A DNA stretch of 31,638 bases from a virus, in the IMG/VR virus record IMGVR_UViG_3300005613_000269, positions 1-31,638 of that record. One strand, 5' to 3'. Numbering within the stretch: position 1 is the stretch's first letter; every line of letters starts with the position of its first letter. A model generated the notes under the pieces. The model ran no database searches and was not told the DNA's origin. It saw only the letters and a list, made by a program, of their open reading frames with translations. This document shows positions 1 to 6,869 of this stretch, piece after piece. The position numbers and the translations under genes are program-made.

Positions 1-664
1 CATCATCTAAAGCCATTTGAATTGCTTCTATCTGCTCCGGCAATATGCCTGCTGTCTTTTCTTCTTCAGCTTCTTCATATTTAGTTTGTAGCTCTGGTTC
101 TAGATTTATTGTCTTTTTATTGCCATTCTCTTTGATGTTAAGGTCTAGAGAAATTTCGCCTTCTACATAGCAATTGCCGATTATATCCGAAAATAATTGT
201 CTGGCTAACCGGCTCAACGCCCGAGCAAATAACATATCCCTTGGAAAGTTAATCCAAGGCGTATTTGCTCTAACTAAACCGGCTCTTTTTGCTTCTTCAA
301 TCGAAAAACTCTCTGTCCAACAATCGCCAGTATCAGATCTTTTGCCATGCAAGATACAAAGTTGGTCATTGCTTTTAGTGTCTTTTGTTATGCTATGCTT
401 TCTTGATCGAATTAAAGAACTCATCATGCGAGCAGACATTTCTACTTTTCCCCTGACATAATAAAGCCCCCCGCCTAATGCAAGCCTAGGATCTACGCCT
501 AAACTTTTTGCTGTCTCGACTACTGCAAATATGCCCTCCGCTCCCATTTTTTGATAGTGAGGTGTTTTCATTAGCAAATTACACAGCTCATGCGTGTTTT
601 TAAGCTCTGCTATCATACTATTTTGATCGCTTGCTACTATCTCTTTTTTATCGTCTTGTTTCAT
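1..664 (-). CDS. recT: RecT-family single-strand annealing protein (C-terminus cut by window edge)
   Basis: The minus-strand frame is open from 664 to the left edge (221 residues seen) and continues outside the window. RecT proteins anneal complementary single strands during phage recombination. The pattern LALGGGLYYVRGKVEMSARM near residue 60, SIEEAKRAGL near residue 122 and FPRDMLFARALSRLARQLF near residue 140 match the RecT core (one-word knowledge of the 'KxxLSA..M' and 'AKRAGL...P..MLFARA.SR' signature). Two in-frame ATGs lie at 670 and 664. The AGGAG upstream is only about 2 bases from the first but 8 from the second, so 664 is preferred, matching the spacing of the neighbouring genes. 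It is the last visible gene of a minus-strand early operon (1694 to 1). A paired exonuclease, if present, would lie outside the window. Confidence 0.82.
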   Translation of the reverse strand, partial: MKQDDKKEIVASDQNSMIAELKNTHELCNLLMKTPHYQKMGAEGIFAVVETAKSLGVDPRLALGGGLYYVRGKVEMSARMMSSLIRSRKHSITKDTKSNDQLCILHGKRSDTGDCWTESFSIEEAKRAGLVRANTPWINFPRDMLFARALSRLARQLFSDIIGNCYVEGEISLDLNIKENGNKKTINLEPELQTKYEEAEEEKTAGILPEQIEAIQMALDD

Positions 665-684
665 CTTCATCACTCCTTTTAAGT

Positions 685-888
685 TTAATAATCCATTTTA
701 GAACATATCCAATTATACCCGTTTGGATATAGTCTTTCTTCTAAATATTCCTTAGCTTCCTTTTCAGCTCCTTGCTTACACTCGTCTATAAAATCATCTT
801 TGCACATTTCAATAGTATCTACATCACTAGGATTAACGCCTGAGAAATACTCAAGGAACAAATCATCGAAAAAGTCTTGGTTAATCAT
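685..888 (-). CDS. Small acidic hypothetical protein
   Basis: A 67-residue acidic protein (many Asp and Glu) with no motif I recognise. Its ATG at 888 overlaps the end of the upstream gene by 8 bases, which suggests translational coupling in the same minus-strand early operon as RecT. A GGAAAGG-like ribosome site lies upstream inside the preceding gene. Its place directly before the RecT gene fits a recombination accessory or a small early host-takeover protein, but this is only context. No membrane segment or signal peptide is seen. Confidence 0.6.
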   Translation of the reverse strand: MINQDFFDDLFLEYFSGVNPSDVDTIEMCKDDFIDECKQGAEKEAKEYLEERLYPNGYNWICSKMDY

Positions 889-1138
889 TGAGAATACCTT
901 TCCTTTTTAAAAACTTTCTAAGTAAATATTCTGCTGCCTCTACCCTGCCTAAAATTTGCCCTTTATTCGTAATGTCCTTATCCCATTTATTCAAAATCCA
1001 CTCTAAGGATTCTTGAGCACTTATTATTTCATATATGCTTAATTCTTCTTCATGCTTCTTGCTAAAATATTCATATTCTTCATCTGCACATTTTTTTTTG
1101 CCTTCTTCAATTCTTAAATCTTCTTTGCTTTTTGTCAT
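881..1138 (-). CDS. Small charged helical hypothetical protein
   Basis: An 85-residue, Lys/Glu-rich protein likely to be largely helical. It starts at ATG 1138, eight bases after a clear AGGAG (minus strand). It lies between the 171-residue early gene and the 67-residue gene and overlaps the latter by 8 bases, so the three genes and RecT form one transcription unit. I recognise no domain. The stretch EAAEYLLRKFLKRKG near the C-terminus looks like an amphipathic helix. Function unknown. Confidence 0.6.
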   Translation of the reverse strand: MTKSKEDLRIEEGKKKCADEEYEYFSKKHEEELSIYEIISAQESLEWILNKWDKDITNKGQILGRVEAAEYLLRKFLKRKGILND

Positions 1139-1178
1139 TGCTTACACTCCTTTTTAAAAGGGGGTTGCCCCCCTTGGT

Positions 1179-1694
1179 TTATAAATCTATTTTTGATGCT
1201 CTATTCTCTACCGCTTGGCAAATCTGCTGTTTTATCTTAAATTGTTCCGCTTGATGTTTTGCCTCTTCTTTCTCGCTCCTTTGTGGCTTTGCTTCAATCG
1301 TTACTGTTATATGCTTCCTTACCTCTTTAGCTCCCATAAACCACTTTATTTTTCTTATCTGGTATTCGTTTAAGTGTTCTTTGTGTTTCTCGTGTAACTC
1401 TTTTAAATCGTAATCATCACTATTATAGCTATGTATTTTTTCAACTTTAACATGGTTATTTTCGTCTAAATACATAAATACAATATCCGAATAAGTACCC
1501 TTTTTAGGATTACACCAGCAACCAGTTTTAGGGTTTTTGGTTTGAATACAAAACCTTTGCCCGCCATTACTTTTATCATTGGTTTCTATCCAATATCTTT
1601 GTTCAGTTTTTAGTCTAAATCCCCAAGGGTAGCCACTTACTAAATAACTGTTTTCTTCACTATCATAACCGTATAAATATGTTTTATTTTCCAT
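1179..1694 (-). CDS. Early phage hypothetical protein upstream of recT
   Basis: A 171-residue protein. The frame can be opened from a GTG at 1703, but the ATG at 1694 sits 8 bases behind AAAAGGAGTG, the spacing used by the neighbouring genes, so 1694 is chosen. The N-terminal half contains YGYDSEENSYLV, GFRLKTEQRYWIE, GQRFCIQTKNPKTG and GTYSDI, a pattern I recall from conserved uncharacterised phage proteins in recombination modules, without an assigned function. The C-terminal 40 residues are rich in Lys, Glu and Gln and probably helical. It is the first gene of the minus-strand early operon and is read from the 1695-1912 control region. Confidence 0.65.
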   Translation of the reverse strand: MENKTYLYGYDSEENSYLVSGYPWGFRLKTEQRYWIETNDKSNGGQRFCIQTKNPKTGCWCNPKKGTYSDIVFMYLDENNHVKVEKIHSYNSDDYDLKELHEKHKEHLNEYQIRKIKWFMGAKEVRKHITVTIEAKPQRSEKEEAKHQAEQFKIKQQICQAVENRASKIDL

Positions 1695-1912
1695 CTCTAA
1701 CACTCCTTTTAAAAATTTATTGACTGTTTAATTTGCAATCGTTAGGATTGTATACCAAGTATGATAATTTATACAAGAAAAAAAATACAATGTATGCAAA
1801 ATAAAGTTAAGATAAATTGTAAGTTATTTAAATATAATGGTTTATATATGAAAAATTGGAAGCTTGAAAATGTATACACAAGCTACTTTTTACAAAACAA
1901 ATAAAAAACATC
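1695..1912. promoter_or_regulatory. Divergent early control region with TTGTATA operator-like half-sites
   Basis: This 218-base AT-rich gap separates the minus-strand recT operon from the plus-strand Cro-like gene. TTGTATA (1748-1754) and its exact reverse complement TATACAA (1770-1776) form a 29-base dyad. TACAATGTA at 1786-1794 and the palindrome TGTATACA at 1871-1878 are related, and another TATACAA lies at 2168-2174. Promoter-like hexamers are present on both strands, for example TTGACT (1722) 17 bases before TAGGAT on plus. The layout resembles an immunity or early switch region of a temperate phage. That the adjacent helix-turn-helix protein binds these sites is inference. Confidence 0.5.
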
Positions 1913-2119
1913 ATGAAAAAAAACAAATTTTCCGAAAGATTAAATGTTTTCCTGAAAAACAATAAGATTAAAAAGTACAAGTTTTGCGAATCTCTTGGCA
2001 TTACTAGGGATTGTTTATATAAGTATGAAACTGATCAGAGAGTATTACCTCGAGTAGTAAAAAAAGCGATCATGCAAGAAACAAACAACATAATAACATT
2101 TGACGAGGTTGAGCAATGA
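1913..2119 (+). CDS. Cro/CI-like helix-turn-helix regulator
   Basis: A 68-residue basic protein. Residues about 20-45 (KYKFCESLGITRDCLYKYET) fit a Cro/CI-type helix-turn-helix: first helix, 'LGIT' turn, then a recognition helix ending in a Tyr-rich segment. The length suits a Cro-like repressor without a separate oligomerisation domain. It faces the recT operon across a region with repeated TTGTATA half-sites, which are its plausible operators. No Shine-Dalgarno sequence is visible before the ATG (AAAAAACATC), so translation may be weak or leaderless. It could also be an activator of the plus-strand genes. Confidence 0.7.
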   Translation: MKKNKFSERLNVFLKNNKIKKYKFCESLGITRDCLYKYETDQRVLPRVVKKAIMQETNNIITFDEVEQ

Positions 2120-2188
2120 ACGGGCAAACTATTTAAAATAAATACTTTACACTAAAAACAATGTGCATATACAAACAAAAGGTAAAAA

Positions 2189-2434
2189 ATGAAAAACAAA
2201 GAGCAAAAATACTATTATGTAGGTAGGTTCTTCAATGACAAGAAATTATTTGAAGAGTGGGTTGAAGAGTATAACACTAGCAAAGTTAACCCCGTTAGCT
2301 TGTCAATTGCCTTGGAGTGGCTTTCCGATCATATTAAGGGCAATAGACATTTAATCAGAAAAGACTTAACTAACAATGAGCTAAACAGTATTATAGCTCA
2401 AATGTTCGAACTATTCATTAAGCAGGTTGAATAA
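2189..2434 (+). CDS. Hypothetical protein next to the control region
   Basis: An 81-residue protein preceded by AAAGGTAAAAA. It ends at 2434, and the convergent helix-turn-helix gene ends at 2435, so the two stop codons touch. No domain is recognised. The sequence has aromatic residues early (KYYYVGRFFNDKKLFEEW) and a helical C-terminal half. A TTTACA...TATACA promoter-like pair with 16-base spacing lies at 2149-2173 and includes a TATACAA half-site, so it may be under the same control as the Cro-like gene. Confidence 0.55.
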   Translation: MKNKEQKYYYVGRFFNDKKLFEEWVEEYNTSKVNPVSLSIALEWLSDHIKGNRHLIRKDLTNNELNSIIAQMFELFIKQVE

Positions 2435-2848
2435 TCAAATCTCATTATCTACTTTCACGCCCCAGTAATCCTTTCCTATCTGCTCAACTTCTTCTTTTTT
2501 TAGTATGTATTGAGTACCTACTTTTTCATATGATATTTTGTTTTTTCTGATGAGATAGTACAAATGGTTTTTCGGGACATTAGCATAGTTAGAAGCGTCT
2601 TCAACTCTATAATTTCCCTTCTTAGCGTTAAACACTCTCTTTCTATCAACTAAGGTAGCGTATTTACGCTTATATTTGCTTTTTAAGTACCTTTTTATAG
2701 CCTTTTTAGGTATTAGCCAACAATCATGCTTCTTGCTCTTAAAACCGTTTAATCTACCCTTCTTAAGCAGGAAATAGACGCCTTGCCTTGATACATTAAG
2801 GATTTCCTTAGCATCTCTTACCGGTATAAGTTTATCTTTCTTGCTCAT
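2435..2848 (-). CDS. Tandem helix-turn-helix DNA-binding protein (excisionase/HTH_17-like)
   Basis: A 137-residue, strongly basic protein with two copies of an excisionase-like winged helix-turn-helix. Copy one is at about residues 7-55 (IPVRDAKEILNVSRQGVYFL, then WLIPKKAI). Copy two is at about 77-125 (VEDASNYANVPKNHLYYLIR, then YILKKEEV). Each has a two-helix DNA-reading unit followed by a short wing, typical of single-domain proteins of about 60 residues, so this looks like a duplicated domain. AGGAGG stands 7 bases before the ATG. It diverges from the 2935 operon across 86 bases and probably regulates that operon, itself, or acts in directionality; this is inference. Confidence 0.72.
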   Translation of the reverse strand: MSKKDKLIPVRDAKEILNVSRQGVYFLLKKGRLNGFKSKKHDCWLIPKKAIKRYLKSKYKRKYATLVDRKRVFNAKKGNYRVEDASNYANVPKNHLYYLIRKNKISYEKVGTQYILKKEEVEQIGKDYWGVKVDNEI

Positions 2849-2934
2849 TAGCTAACCTCCTTTTGCAAAAAATAAGATAACACTTGCCAGAAAATAAGTG
2901 AAAGTAAAATATAAACTTTACGGGAGGGTATATT
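2849..2934. promoter_or_regulatory. Divergent spacer between tandem-HTH gene and structural operon
   Basis: This 86-base AT-rich spacer separates divergent start codons, so it must hold ribosome sites and probably promoters for both. It contains an inverted repeat CACTT...AAGTG at about 2880-2899 and GGGAGG before the plus-strand ATG. The tandem-HTH protein could bind the repeat. No strong sigma-70 pair can be chosen by eye. Confidence 0.35.
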
Positions 2935-3225
2935 ATGAGTAAAGAAAAAGCCAAGAAAAAACAGTATAGACAAATTAAGTCTATTGACGAAGTTTTAAAA
3001 CTTATTGCTACCAAGGGCAAGATTGTTTACTGGATAGACGAAGAAATGGAAAAAGAAGCCATTGAAAATATTAATGGTTTGTACTCTAAGTTTAGTTCAG
3101 TTAGTACTTGCGATAGGGAAAATATAATAGTTTTACGAAAAGATCATAATGGCAATGACTGGAATCAAATCAATGAAATTGATCTATACAAGCTATATCA
3201 TGGAATTTGGCTGGTTAAAAAATGA
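2935..3225 (+). CDS. Hypothetical protein, first gene of the structural operon
   Basis: A 96-residue protein with a good ribosome site (GGGAGG, 7 bases before ATG 2935). The N-terminus is Lys-rich (SKEKAKKKQYRQIK), followed by a mixed alpha/beta region (IATKGKIVYWIDEEMEKEAI and NIIVLRK). I do not recognise the family. It overlaps the DUF1064 gene by 4 bases (ATGA), so the two are coupled. It opens the long plus-strand transcription unit leading into the packaging genes. Confidence 0.6.
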   Translation: MSKEKAKKKQYRQIKSIDEVLKLIATKGKIVYWIDEEMEKEAIENINGLYSKFSSVSTCDRENIIVLRKDHNGNDWNQINEIDLYKLYHGIWLVKK

Positions 3226-3533
3226 TCTATCCAAGGCATAAGTTCAAGGCGGTTAAAACCGAAAATGACGGTATAAAGTTCTCAAGTAAGCTAGAATCCC
3301 GCTGGTATTCGATTATCAAAGATATGCAAGAGAACGGCGAAATTCTTTTCTTCTTAAGGCAAGTACCTTTCCATTTAGGAGGTGGTGTTACCTATCGGGC
3401 GGATTTTATGCTTTTCTTTACTGATGGAAGGGTTGAAGTGTGGGAGGCGAAAGGTTACGATACGCCAGAGTGGGTTATTAAAAAGAAGCTAGTAGAAAGC
3501 TTATATCCAATAAAAATAAAGGTGGTTAAATAA
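3222..3533 (+). CDS. DUF1064 family PD-(D/E)XK nuclease-like protein
   Basis: A 103-residue protein with the DUF1064 layout: an N-terminal basic segment (YPRHKFKAVKTENDGIKFSS), KLESRWY as an early acidic helix, then YRADFMLFF and VEVWEAKGY. The last two correspond to the D and ExK of the PD-(D/E)XK fold: Glu about residue 20, Asp about 61 and the E-A-K about 74-76. Family members are phage proteins predicted to be nucleases, perhaps junction-resolving or DNA-processing enzymes during replication or packaging. It overlaps both neighbours (ATGA and TAATG). Activity is inferred from motif only. Confidence 0.75.
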   Translation: MIYPRHKFKAVKTENDGIKFSSKLESRWYSIIKDMQENGEILFFLRQVPFHLGGGVTYRADFMLFFTDGRVEVWEAKGYDTPEWVIKKKLVESLYPIKIKVVK

Positions 3534-3739
3534 TGTTATCCCGTGACAATCCCTTTAAAGACAATAATAAAGATGAGGACTTACTTTTCTATGACGAGGA
3601 AATCTTCTTAAAGACAAACCTAATAAATACTATCTGCTCAATGTATAGCTTTTACGAGACTTGTTCAAGGGCGGAAGAGGTTATTACTAAGATCATTAAT
3701 GAAGGAAAGAAGATTTACTTAGAAAGCGAAGAAGCATGA
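3533..3739 (+). CDS. Small acidic hypothetical protein
   Basis: A 68-residue acidic protein beginning on a TAATG overlap with the DUF1064 gene and ending on an ATGA overlap with the next. The N-terminal third is rich in Asp and Asn, and the rest looks helical. No domain recognised. The tight coupling on both sides supports it being translated. Confidence 0.6.
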   Translation: MLSRDNPFKDNNKDEDLLFYDEEIFLKTNLINTICSMYSFYETCSRAEEVITKIINEGKKIYLESEEA

Positions 3740-3897
3740 AGAAGGAAAAAACAATAAAAGTTAGAACTGGCACGATCAATTTAAATCCTAATATTCCTTT
3801 AAATGAACCAATAGAAACCTTTGAAGATATAGAAATGCCAATTTCAAAATATATTAAATGGGTTGCTGAAGAGGCAAGAAGAAAACTTAAAGAGTGA
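3736..3897 (+). CDS. Small hypothetical protein (53 aa)
   Basis: A short frame starting with ATG at 3736 that overlaps the preceding stop codon (ATGA) and ends in TGA at 3895-3897. It has a beta-like front half (KTIKVRTGTINL) and a charged C-terminal helix (KYIKWVAEEARRKLKE). The next gene begins just after, in an AGAGTGAGCATG context that recurs at other gene starts here. The family is unknown. Confidence 0.5.
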   Translation: MKKEKTIKVRTGTINLNPNIPLNEPIETFEDIEMPISKYIKWVAEEARRKLKE

Positions 3898-3899
3898 GC

Positions 3900-4058
3900 A
3901 TGGCTAAATACATTATCTTTATTCTTAAACTGCTTTTAATATCTGCTGTTTTATTGCTTGCTTATTTTGGATTAGTCTATCGGTTTAATCACCCAGAAAA
4001 AACAGAGACAGAGTTATTCATAGATCTTTTTAAAGGAAAATATTTTAACGAGGATTAA
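3900..4058 (+). CDS. Small single-pass membrane protein (52 aa)
   Basis: A short frame from ATG 3900 to TAA 4056-4058. Residues about 4-25 (YIIFILKLLLISAVLLLAYF) form one strongly hydrophobic membrane segment, followed by a charged tail with no recognised motif. It lies between two small coupled genes just before the terminase module. Small one-span proteins at this place are sometimes holin-like or superinfection-exclusion proteins, but nothing here decides it. Confidence 0.5.
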   Translation: MAKYIIFILKLLLISAVLLLAYFGLVYRFNHPEKTETELFIDLFKGKYFNED

Positions 4059-4071
4059 AGAAGGAGTGAGC

Positions 4072-4317
4072 ATGAAAAAAAAATTAAGACTATGGTTTAA
4101 AGATATAATCTATGAAGTGATAAGAGATTTCTGTAAATCTGTACCATTAATCATTTCTAATAGACCGCCAAACATTGAAGATACCTACGAAAAGGGTACT
4201 ATTTGGCAAGACCATAGAAAAGAAAAAGTCTATGTATGTGAAAAGTTAAAGGCTTACTGGAAATTGACAAGTAAAACCTTACCCAATAGTGTAAAGAAAA
4301 AACTTTACAAGAGGTAA
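4072..4317 (+). CDS. Hypothetical protein (81 aa)
   Basis: ATG 4072 stands behind AAGGAGTGAGC, so it is preferred to an in-frame GTG six bases upstream. The protein is basic. Its middle contains PPNIEDTYEKGTIWQDHRKE and VYVCEKLKAYWKL, which could form a small beta-rich domain. The phrase 'GTIWQD...KVYVC' resembles short phage fibre or adsorption modules, but I would not name it. The small terminase gene follows after one base. Confidence 0.55.
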   Translation: MKKKLRLWFKDIIYEVIRDFCKSVPLIISNRPPNIEDTYEKGTIWQDHRKEKVYVCEKLKAYWKLTSKTLPNSVKKKLYKR

Positions 4318-4318
4318 A

Positions 4319-4738
4319 ATGGTGGCTGTTTTAGGAAATCAAAACGCTAAGAAACTAAAAAGTATCGAGATAAAACAAAAGGTTTACAAGGATTATTGCG
4401 ACCATATTGCTCAAGGGTGGCCGAGAAAAGCTTGGTACTATGAAAAGGATGGATTATCTGTTTGTTACAAGACAATGGAAAACTATTTAAAGGTAGACCC
4501 GGACTTTCCCCCTTCACAGAAAACAATCGCTGAGGCTAAGGCACTTAGGAAATATATTGAGTGGGGTAGGGCAATGATGTTAGGACAGGTTGAAAAGTCA
4601 CAACCTGTTTTATTTCAGATACTTATGAGAAATATGTTCGGGTGGGATAAAGATAAGGAAAGCAAAACCGAAAGTAAAGGTATGTTTAATGACTGGTATA
4701 ACAAAGAAATCAATAAGAACAAGAAGAAAAAGAAGTAA
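4319..4738 (+). CDS. terS: Terminase small subunit
   Basis: A 139-residue protein with the architecture of phage terminase small subunits. An N-terminal helix-turn-helix reads YCDHIAQGWPRKAWYY...SVCYKTMENYL (residues about 23-60). A central helical oligomerisation region follows (KTIAEAKALRKYIEWGRAMM), then LFQILMRNMFGWDKDKES, the common 'F.mkN.fGW.dk' end motif. It binds phage DNA and loads the large subunit. It sits 225 bases before the large subunit, as expected. The C-terminus is very Lys-rich. Confidence 0.8.
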   Translation: MVAVLGNQNAKKLKSIEIKQKVYKDYCDHIAQGWPRKAWYYEKDGLSVCYKTMENYLKVDPDFPPSQKTIAEAKALRKYIEWGRAMMLGQVEKSQPVLFQILMRNMFGWDKDKESKTESKGMFNDWYNKEINKNKKKKK

Positions 4739-4746
4739 CGTAAACT

Positions 4747-4959
4747 GTGAATAAAGAACAAATAGAATTTATAGAAGATCTACAAGACAGGATAATTTCG
4801 ATTGAAGAAAAGCTTCCTGATTTTGCGACATGGTCTTTTTTGCATGAATCTTTAAAAAACCAGTTTAATTATACAGCCTTGATAGATAGAAGGGCAAAAG
4901 ATCAAGGTAAGAGAATCAGAAAGCTAGGAAAGGAAATAAAGGAAAGAAAGGGCAAGTAA
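4747..4959 (+). CDS. Small coiled-coil protein between terminase subunits
   Basis: A 70-residue protein starting at GTG 4747, with no strong ribosome site. It is mostly charged helix (QIEFIEDLQDRIISIEEKL and KDQGKRIRKLGKEIKE), so a coiled coil is likely. Lying between the two terminase genes, it could be a packaging accessory, but I know no family for it. The ATG of the large terminase follows three bases after its stop. Confidence 0.5.
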   Translation: MNKEQIEFIEDLQDRIISIEEKLPDFATWSFLHESLKNQFNYTALIDRRAKDQGKRIRKLGKEIKERKGK

Positions 4960-4962
4960 TCC

Positions 4963-6210
4963 ATGTTCGAGCTTTCGGAAAAACAGCAAGAAGTCTTAAA
5001 CGCTGAAAACAAAAGGCTAAACTTCTTAATCGGCTCTGTTCGTTCTGGAAAGACTTTTGTTAGCCTGCTTAAGTGGCTTAAATATGTTCAGCATGAGACT
5101 GATGATAACTTAATCATGGTTGGTAGGACAGCTTCAACTATCAAGCGTAATATTGTAGATGAGATTTGCAGAATTATAGGTTCTGAAGCTAAATATTACA
5201 TAGGCAAAGGGGAATTACATCTATGGGATAAGACAATTTACCTAATTCCTGCTAATGATGAAAGAGCAGAAGGTAAAATAAGGGGAATGACTTGCGGAGG
5301 AGCATATATTGATGAAGCTTCCTTAATGCCCGAATCCTTCTTTAAAATGCTGTTATCTCGTATAACCAAAGATACAGCAAAGCTTATAGCCACTACTAAC
5401 CCTGATACGCCCTTCCATTATTTAAAAAAAGAATATATAGATAATAAAGAGTTAGATATTAATGTTTTCGACTTTAAATTAGATGATAACCCTTCTTTAT
5501 CTAAGTCATTTAAAGACAATCTTAAAAAAGAATATACGGGTTTATGGTACAAGCGATTTATTTTAGGGGAATGGTGTTTAGCGGAAGGTACTATTTATGA
5601 CTTCTTTGACGAACGAATTCATGTTATGGACTTTCCTCCTGATAATCCTCGTTATTATGTGGTGGGAGTAGATTACGGGACTACAAACCCATGTGGTTTT
5701 GGTTTATTTGGATATAATCCAGATACTTTTCCTAATATTTGGATGGAAGAAGAATATTATTGGAATTCTCGTGAAAAGATGAGGCAAAAGACTGATAGCG
5801 AGTACGCCGAGGATTTAAAGAAATTTATAGCTGGAAAGAATGTTAAAGCGATCATTGTTGATCCTAGTGCAGCAAGTTTTAAGGCAGAGTGCATTAAGCA
5901 GGGTATTCAGAATATTGTAGATGCTGATAATGATGTTTTGAATGGCATTAGATTTTCTAGCAAGATGATGAGCAATGGAACTTTTAAGGTATGTAAGAAG
6001 TGCCAGAATATGATTAAAGAGATGTACACTTATGTCTGGGATGATAAGAGTATTAGGCTTGGAGAGGACAGACCGCTAAAGCAGAATGATCATATGAGCG
6101 ATTTGACACGCTATGTTCTATATACTTACTTCAAACCAATGTATGATGGAACATATTCTATGAGCCTAGACGATTATAGGAATTGGAAAGCTGAACAGGG
6201 GTGGCAATGA
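4963..6210 (+). CDS. terL: Terminase large subunit (ATPase and nuclease)
   Basis: A 415-residue packaging motor. Walker A is GSVRSGKT (24-31), Walker B AYIDE (114-118) and the coupling motif ATTNP (143-147). The RNase H-like nuclease domain begins at VGVDYGT (Asp 237), with further acidic residues at IIVDPS (Asp 300) and HMSDLTRYVLY (Asp 380). Length and order are normal for the family, and all key residues are present. It translocates DNA into the prohead through the portal and cuts concatemers. The start ATG follows AAAGGGCAAG. Its stop overlaps the next gene. Confidence 0.95.
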   Translation: MFELSEKQQEVLNAENKRLNFLIGSVRSGKTFVSLLKWLKYVQHETDDNLIMVGRTASTIKRNIVDEICRIIGSEAKYYIGKGELHLWDKTIYLIPANDERAEGKIRGMTCGGAYIDEASLMPESFFKMLLSRITKDTAKLIATTNPDTPFHYLKKEYIDNKELDINVFDFKLDDNPSLSKSFKDNLKKEYTGLWYKRFILGEWCLAEGTIYDFFDERIHVMDFPPDNPRYYVVGVDYGTTNPCGFGLFGYNPDTFPNIWMEEEYYWNSREKMRQKTDSEYAEDLKKFIAGKNVKAIIVDPSAASFKAECIKQGIQNIVDADNDVLNGIRFSSKMMSNGTFKVCKKCQNMIKEMYTYVWDDKSIRLGEDRPLKQNDHMSDLTRYVLYTYFKPMYDGTYSMSLDDYRNWKAEQGWQ

Positions 6211-6410
6211 TGGAATGGATTAAATGCTCTGAAAAGCTTCCTCCAGATTGTAAGTTAGTATTAGCAGTTGTTAAGCAGAGTTTTAAAGAACTTCAAGATT
6301 ATGCTTTAATATACCATGATGAAAATGATTGGTGCGATCGTTATGGGAACTATTTTTTCAATAAAGAGGTTGTTTGCTGGCAACCATTACCGGAACAGCC
6401 TAAGGAGTGA
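6207..6410 (+). CDS. DUF551 family protein, copy 1
   Basis: A 67-residue protein with the DUF551 pattern: MEWIKCSEKLPPD at the start, then a strand-rich middle, ending in VCWQPLPEQPKE. DUF551 proteins are small, common in phages and of unknown function. ATG 6207 overlaps the terminase stop by 4 bases and has AGGGG 6 bases upstream; ATG 6210 would give the more typical 'MEWI' start. It is the first of three DUF551 traces in a row (6413 is intact, 6829 is a remnant). Confidence 0.78.
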   Translation: MMEWIKCSEKLPPDCKLVLAVVKQSFKELQDYALIYHDENDWCDRYGNYFFNKEVVCWQPLPEQPKE

Positions 6411-6412
6411 GC

Positions 6413-6682
6413 ATGGAGTGGGTAAGCATTGAGAATAGATTTCCAACTAAAGAAGAGATTTTAAAAAATAAAGGATTTTTTTTAACTTATTCTGATGTAT
6501 GGGAAAATCCGACAGAAAATAAATTCTTTATTGAGGGCGAGTTTGATGAATGGGATTGTGATGGAAACCATTCCAAAAGAAAAATGAGTAATATGTGGGG
6601 TTGGGAAGATGATGAAGGAACACATTTTATTCCTGAGAATATTGTAACCCACTGGATGCCGCTTCCGCCTTGTCCTAAATAA
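6413..6682 (+). CDS. DUF551 family protein, copy 2
   Basis: An 89-residue DUF551 protein beginning MEWVSIENRFPTKEE and ending IVTHWMPLPPCPK, the family's signature start and finish. ATG 6413 directly follows AAGGAGTGAGC, so the GTG six bases upstream is rejected. It lies in tandem with copy 1, two bases after its stop. The two share only the family signature, so the duplication is old or they arrived separately. Function unknown. Confidence 0.78.
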   Translation: MEWVSIENRFPTKEEILKNKGFFLTYSDVWENPTENKFFIEGEFDEWDCDGNHSKRKMSNMWGWEDDEGTHFIPENIVTHWMPLPPCPK

Positions 6683-6700
6683 ATAATTAGGATATCCTAA

Positions 6701-6823
6701 TTGAATGGTGTTATAAAAACAAAAACTGAATGGTCTCGTATTTATAAAGTTCCTTATACATCATTTAGGATAATTCTCGGGAATCCTCGGTATTTTAATG
6801 CCGAGAGAATGTCACTCGTTTAA
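6701..6823 (+). pseudogene. Remnant resembling the C-terminal HTH of an HNH homing endonuclease
   Basis: A 40-codon frame without a good start. It reads NGVIKTKTEWSRIYKVPYTS and then, inside the 44-base repeat, ILGNPRYFNAERMS. 'K(S/T)xxEWSRxYxVPYxS(F/L)' resembles the DNA-binding tail of phage HNH homing endonucleases, where a helix-turn-helix follows the nuclease. The nuclease part is absent, so this would be a dead fragment. It is short and the match is from memory of the motif, so confidence is modest. Confidence 0.35.
6763..6806. repeat. 44-base inverted repeat, solo copy of palindromic element
   Basis: These 44 bases are the exact reverse complement of 22233-22276, checked base by base. 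The core is a hairpin CTCGG...CCGAG with a 10-base AT-rich centre. The next 8 bases (to 6814) instead match, in reverse complement, the left end of the 22 kb element (21963-21978). This copy therefore looks like the two ends of that element joined, without the roughly 250-base middle. It lies in a patch of gene remnants. Confidence 0.85.
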
Positions 6824-6828
6824 TTAAA

Positions 6829-6867
6829 AAAAATGGTTGGCCTTTGCCCGAACCGCCAAAGGAGTGA
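6829..6867 (+). pseudogene. Orphan C-terminal end of a third DUF551 gene
   Basis: The frame ending at TGA 6865-6867 reads NGWPLPEPPKE, which is the typical last segment of a DUF551 protein (compare WQPLPEQPKE and HWMPLPPCPK of the two genes upstream). There is no matching front half, and the sequence before it is the inverted repeat and endonuclease-like remnant. An insertion or deletion event therefore destroyed a third DUF551 copy. It still supplies the GGAG ribosome site for the gene at 6870. Confidence 0.65.
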
Positions 6868-6869
6868 GT

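Noticed and set aside
174-461. A 95-codon plus-strand frame opposite RecT
   Set aside because: Shadow of the RecT coding strand: the minus strand shows the RecT signature and a consistent ribosome site.
6837-6869. Longer start (TTG 6837) for the gene before the portal
   Set aside because: Those codons cover the DUF551 remnant in another frame, and ATG 6870 has the usual GGAGTGAGT context.
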